A stretch of 20,077 nt of DNA from Priapulus caudatus (lineage: Eukaryota > Priapulida > Priapulimorpha > Priapulimorphida > Priapulidae). Below the pieces are notes generated by a model. That model was not told the origin of the DNA, made no database searches, and worked only from the letters and a program-made list of their open reading frames with translations. The position numbers and the translations under genes were made by a program. The stretch covers positions 161,692 to 181,768 of the forward strand of contig NW_014577151.1 of assembly GCF_000485595.1 (NCBI RefSeq), in the 5' to 3' direction. Shown piece after piece: positions 18,405 to 20,077 of the stretch (its first letter is position 1; each line of letters begins with the position of its first letter).

Positions 18405-18591
18405 GTAGTAGTACTAGTAGTACTAGTCGGCCTAGGCATACTGCTAGCCGCTATGCAGACTTCGAAGACTGTGACGACCAGGCGCCAGCACCATTCAATT
18501 ATTTATGGTCGCCCAATACCAATAGAGCTGAGTGATCATGCTCTAAGAGTAAGATCATATACGTGCTCTGCACTGTAGTACTACTACTAGT

Positions 18592-19003
18592 GCTGAGAGG
18601 GTCTATGTCCCCCGGGGTACTGCCGGAACGTACCCTGGGTACGGTCCGGTATACCGGAATGTACCCTGGTACTATCTAATATGCCGAACCGTACCTCGTC
18701 TACTCCACTAACGAGTCTAGGGAGTCGCCTACGCCTACTTCCTTACCCGAACCCTAATCCTAACCCTAATACTAACCATATCAAATAGTGACCAGGGTAC
18801 GTTCAGGTATACCGGACCGTACCCAGGGTACGTTCCGGAATATAGCTCTAGTACTATAGCCCGCTTACATTAACTGCCGCTGGCCGCGCCTGGCTGGCTG
18901 GCTGGCTGGCGCTGCCGCGGCAGTTAATGTAAGCGGGCTATAGCACTAGAACTAGTTCCGGCAGTACCCTGGGGGACATAGACCCTAGGCTATGGCTATG
19001 AGC
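18592..19003. mobile_element. palindromic MITE, family 1 copy 3, carrying a nested insertion
   Basis: Starts GCTGAGAGGGTC and ends ATGAGC, like copy 1, with an extra 11 or so bases (AGGCTATGGCT) near the right tip. The flanks ACTACTAGT (18583-18591) and CCTACTAGT (19004-19012) are a 9-bp duplication with one mismatch. A CCCTAA-type core lies at 18742-18778. A 117-bp hairpin is inserted at 18839. Confidence 0.83.
18839..18955. mobile_element. 117-bp hairpin insertion inside MITE copy 3
   Basis: The arms 18854-18880 and 18917-18943 are a perfect 27-bp inverted repeat (CTATAGCCCGCTTACATTAA... ). The loop is (CTGG)n-rich. TTCCGG flanks both sides (18833-18838, 18956-18961), a 6-bp duplication of sequence that occurs once at the same place in copies 1 and 2. 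Confidence 0.85.
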
Positions 19004-19247
19004 CCTACTAGTGCCTAGTGTCGTGAGTATATAGTGCCTAGTGGTACAAACTAGAGCTAGATTTGAGGTGAATGTTTACAGCAGGGTCGGGACTAAACCG
19101 ACCAGGCTGTCCGACTGTTACACGTGCGAATGGAACTTGTGCCTGGCCCTGTGGCTAGGTACGGGACCACTCTAATCTCTAGACCGTTCTGGATAGTTTA
19201 CTGCGTAGCCCACGGTTACGTGGATAATAACGCAGGGAGGTGTGCGC

Positions 19248-19445
19248 TTAGATGTTGTCGTCAGCGGCAGTGGAACAGATAAGGTCTATCTCGGCCTCAG
19301 TACGCTGGTTCCACTGTTGAATAGTTCTCGGAAAGAAGGAATGGCGAAACTCTTCGGTGTTGACTCGCACTGTTTGAAGTTTCTGACTGTTCTTACTGCG
19401 TGTTCGCGTGTCCGTTGCACGATGAAAAATCACCCTATCCAGCAA
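19248..19445 (-). pseudogene. non-LTR retrotransposon reverse transcriptase, C-terminal remnant
   Basis: The reading frame holds HRATDTRTRSKNSQ, LQTVRVNTEEFRHSFFPRTI and QQWN. This is the pattern found at the C-terminal end of many LINE-type reverse transcriptase ORFs, where SFFPRTI..WN is highly characteristic. Only about 60 residues survive, bounded upstream by stops. The polymerase and endonuclease domains are missing, which fits a 5'-truncated dead copy. The clade cannot be set from this piece. Confidence 0.8.
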
Positions 19446-19690
19446 AATAAACGTGTGTTATTAAGCTTGGGAGCCAGAAATCCTAATTGAAATCACAATA
19501 ACCTGGCCCAACTGTCCCCTTTATTGGACGCGAAAGATCACACGATCAGATCAAAACCACTGATCTTTATATTAATTATTAGTTAACTTATAGAGATCAG
19601 ATTCAGTGATCAAAACAAACATCCATGTTTGAGCTGAAACGATGGTGGCGCTACCGCGTTGATCAATGAATCAGGCCGCAGTGCCTCTGG

Positions 19691-19756
19691 TGGTGGTTTT
19701 ATGCAATGGTAAAGGGTAAAGGGTTATGCAATGGTGGTTTATGCAATGGTAAAGGG
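19691..19756. repeat. local duplication of TGGTTT-ATGCAATGGTAAAGGG
   Basis: Two near-identical copies of GGTTTTATGCAATGGTAAAG, with an additional partial ATGCAATGG between them. Confidence 0.8.
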
Positions 19757-19805
19757 CGTCCATAGATCGAATTAACACTAATCGAAGCCACTGGCAGCAA
19801 GAACC

Positions 19806-19885
19806 ACTGATCTCTATAATATAATCTCTATAATGATCTCTATAATGATCTCTACACTGATCTCTATAATATAATAGATTATAGT
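19806..19885. repeat. tandem TGATCTCTATAA repeat
   Basis: Five or so interrupted copies of TGATCTCTATAA(T), ending in a small ATAATAGATTATAG palindrome. Confidence 0.75.
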
Positions 19886-20004
19886 ACAGTAGATTAGGAA
19901 AACATCGTTCAAATTGTGAAAAAAGTATGAAAATTGGTACACTTGCATACTTTTGTATGCTCTTTCATTTAAAAGCAGGACACACGCGATCCAACTACAA
20001 CTTC

Positions 20005-20035
20005 GGCCGCCATCTTGAATTTAAAAATGGCCGCC
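20005..20035. promoter_or_regulatory. inverted pair of YY1-like motifs
   Basis: GGCCGCCATCTTGAA contains, on the minus strand, CAAGATGGCGGCC, the classic YY1 core found close to metazoan start sites. AATGGCCGCC follows 6 bp later in the opposite orientation. Whether it is a promoter or part of a transposon end cannot be told at the window edge. Confidence 0.3.
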
Positions 20036-20077
20036 GTTATTTCTTAAAAAATAGCTATATCTCGGTTAATAATCTTC

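Larger units (their letters stand above)
19446..20077. other. gene-free end with short repeats
   Basis: Contains an imperfect inverted repeat around 19555-19606 (CACTGATCTTTATA against TATAGAGATCAGATTCAGTG), the duplications listed separately, and a GC-rich YY1-like pair at 20005-20035. No ORF or RNA gene is supported. Confidence 0.45.

Noticed and set aside
7585-19003. Interpretation as a true telomere or subtelomere because of CCCTAA repeats
   Set aside because: The arrays are short, imperfect, in both orientations and confined within TIR-bounded elements.

Overview
This looks like nuclear DNA of an invertebrate animal, probably marine, although the species cannot be fixed. The evidence is a spliced gene matching the animal TTC33 family, a pogo/Tigger-type transposase, a fragment of non-LTR retrotransposon reverse transcriptase, abundant microsatellites, and many short transposons with (CCCTAA)n cores. 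Nothing bacterial or viral is visible: there are no operons, ribosome binding sites or tightly packed ORFs.

Layout. Bases 1-1870 are non-coding, with a pentanucleotide repeat (890-1140) and a roughly 400-bp GT/GC tract (1432-1830). At 1874-2670 three plus-strand exons with compatible splice phases outline a small unrecognised protein of 102 residues with a hydrophobic N-terminus. Bases 2700-9250 hold no convincing gene. They contain a two-copy GC-rich repeat and its adjacent hairpin, a CAGGG-ended element (4799-5042), a palindromic MITE (7585-7870), and a tandemly duplicated repeat rich in TGACCT half-sites (8658-8954). A complete 509-residue pogo/Tigger transposase lies at 9252-10781 (minus); its first catalytic Asp is replaced by Gly. 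TTC33 follows on the same strand at 11229-13952 as five coding exons encoding 219 residues. It has a GC-AG first intron, and two of its introns carry transposons. Bases 14100-19003 are a dense nest of palindromic elements. The window ends with a reverse transcriptase remnant (19248-19445, minus) and low-complexity repeats.

The strongest collective signal is six non-autonomous palindromic elements (7585, 13455, 14485, 16141, 17792 and 18592). All are flanked by 9-bp direct repeats, exact in four and with one mismatch in two, and all carry telomere-type CCCTAA/TTAGGG arrays inside. They belong to at least three TIR families, yet share internal modules. Two nested insertions can be ordered in time from their target duplications. 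The genes do not form a pathway: TTC33 is a housekeeping-type TPR gene, the small gene is of unknown role, and the rest is mobile DNA.
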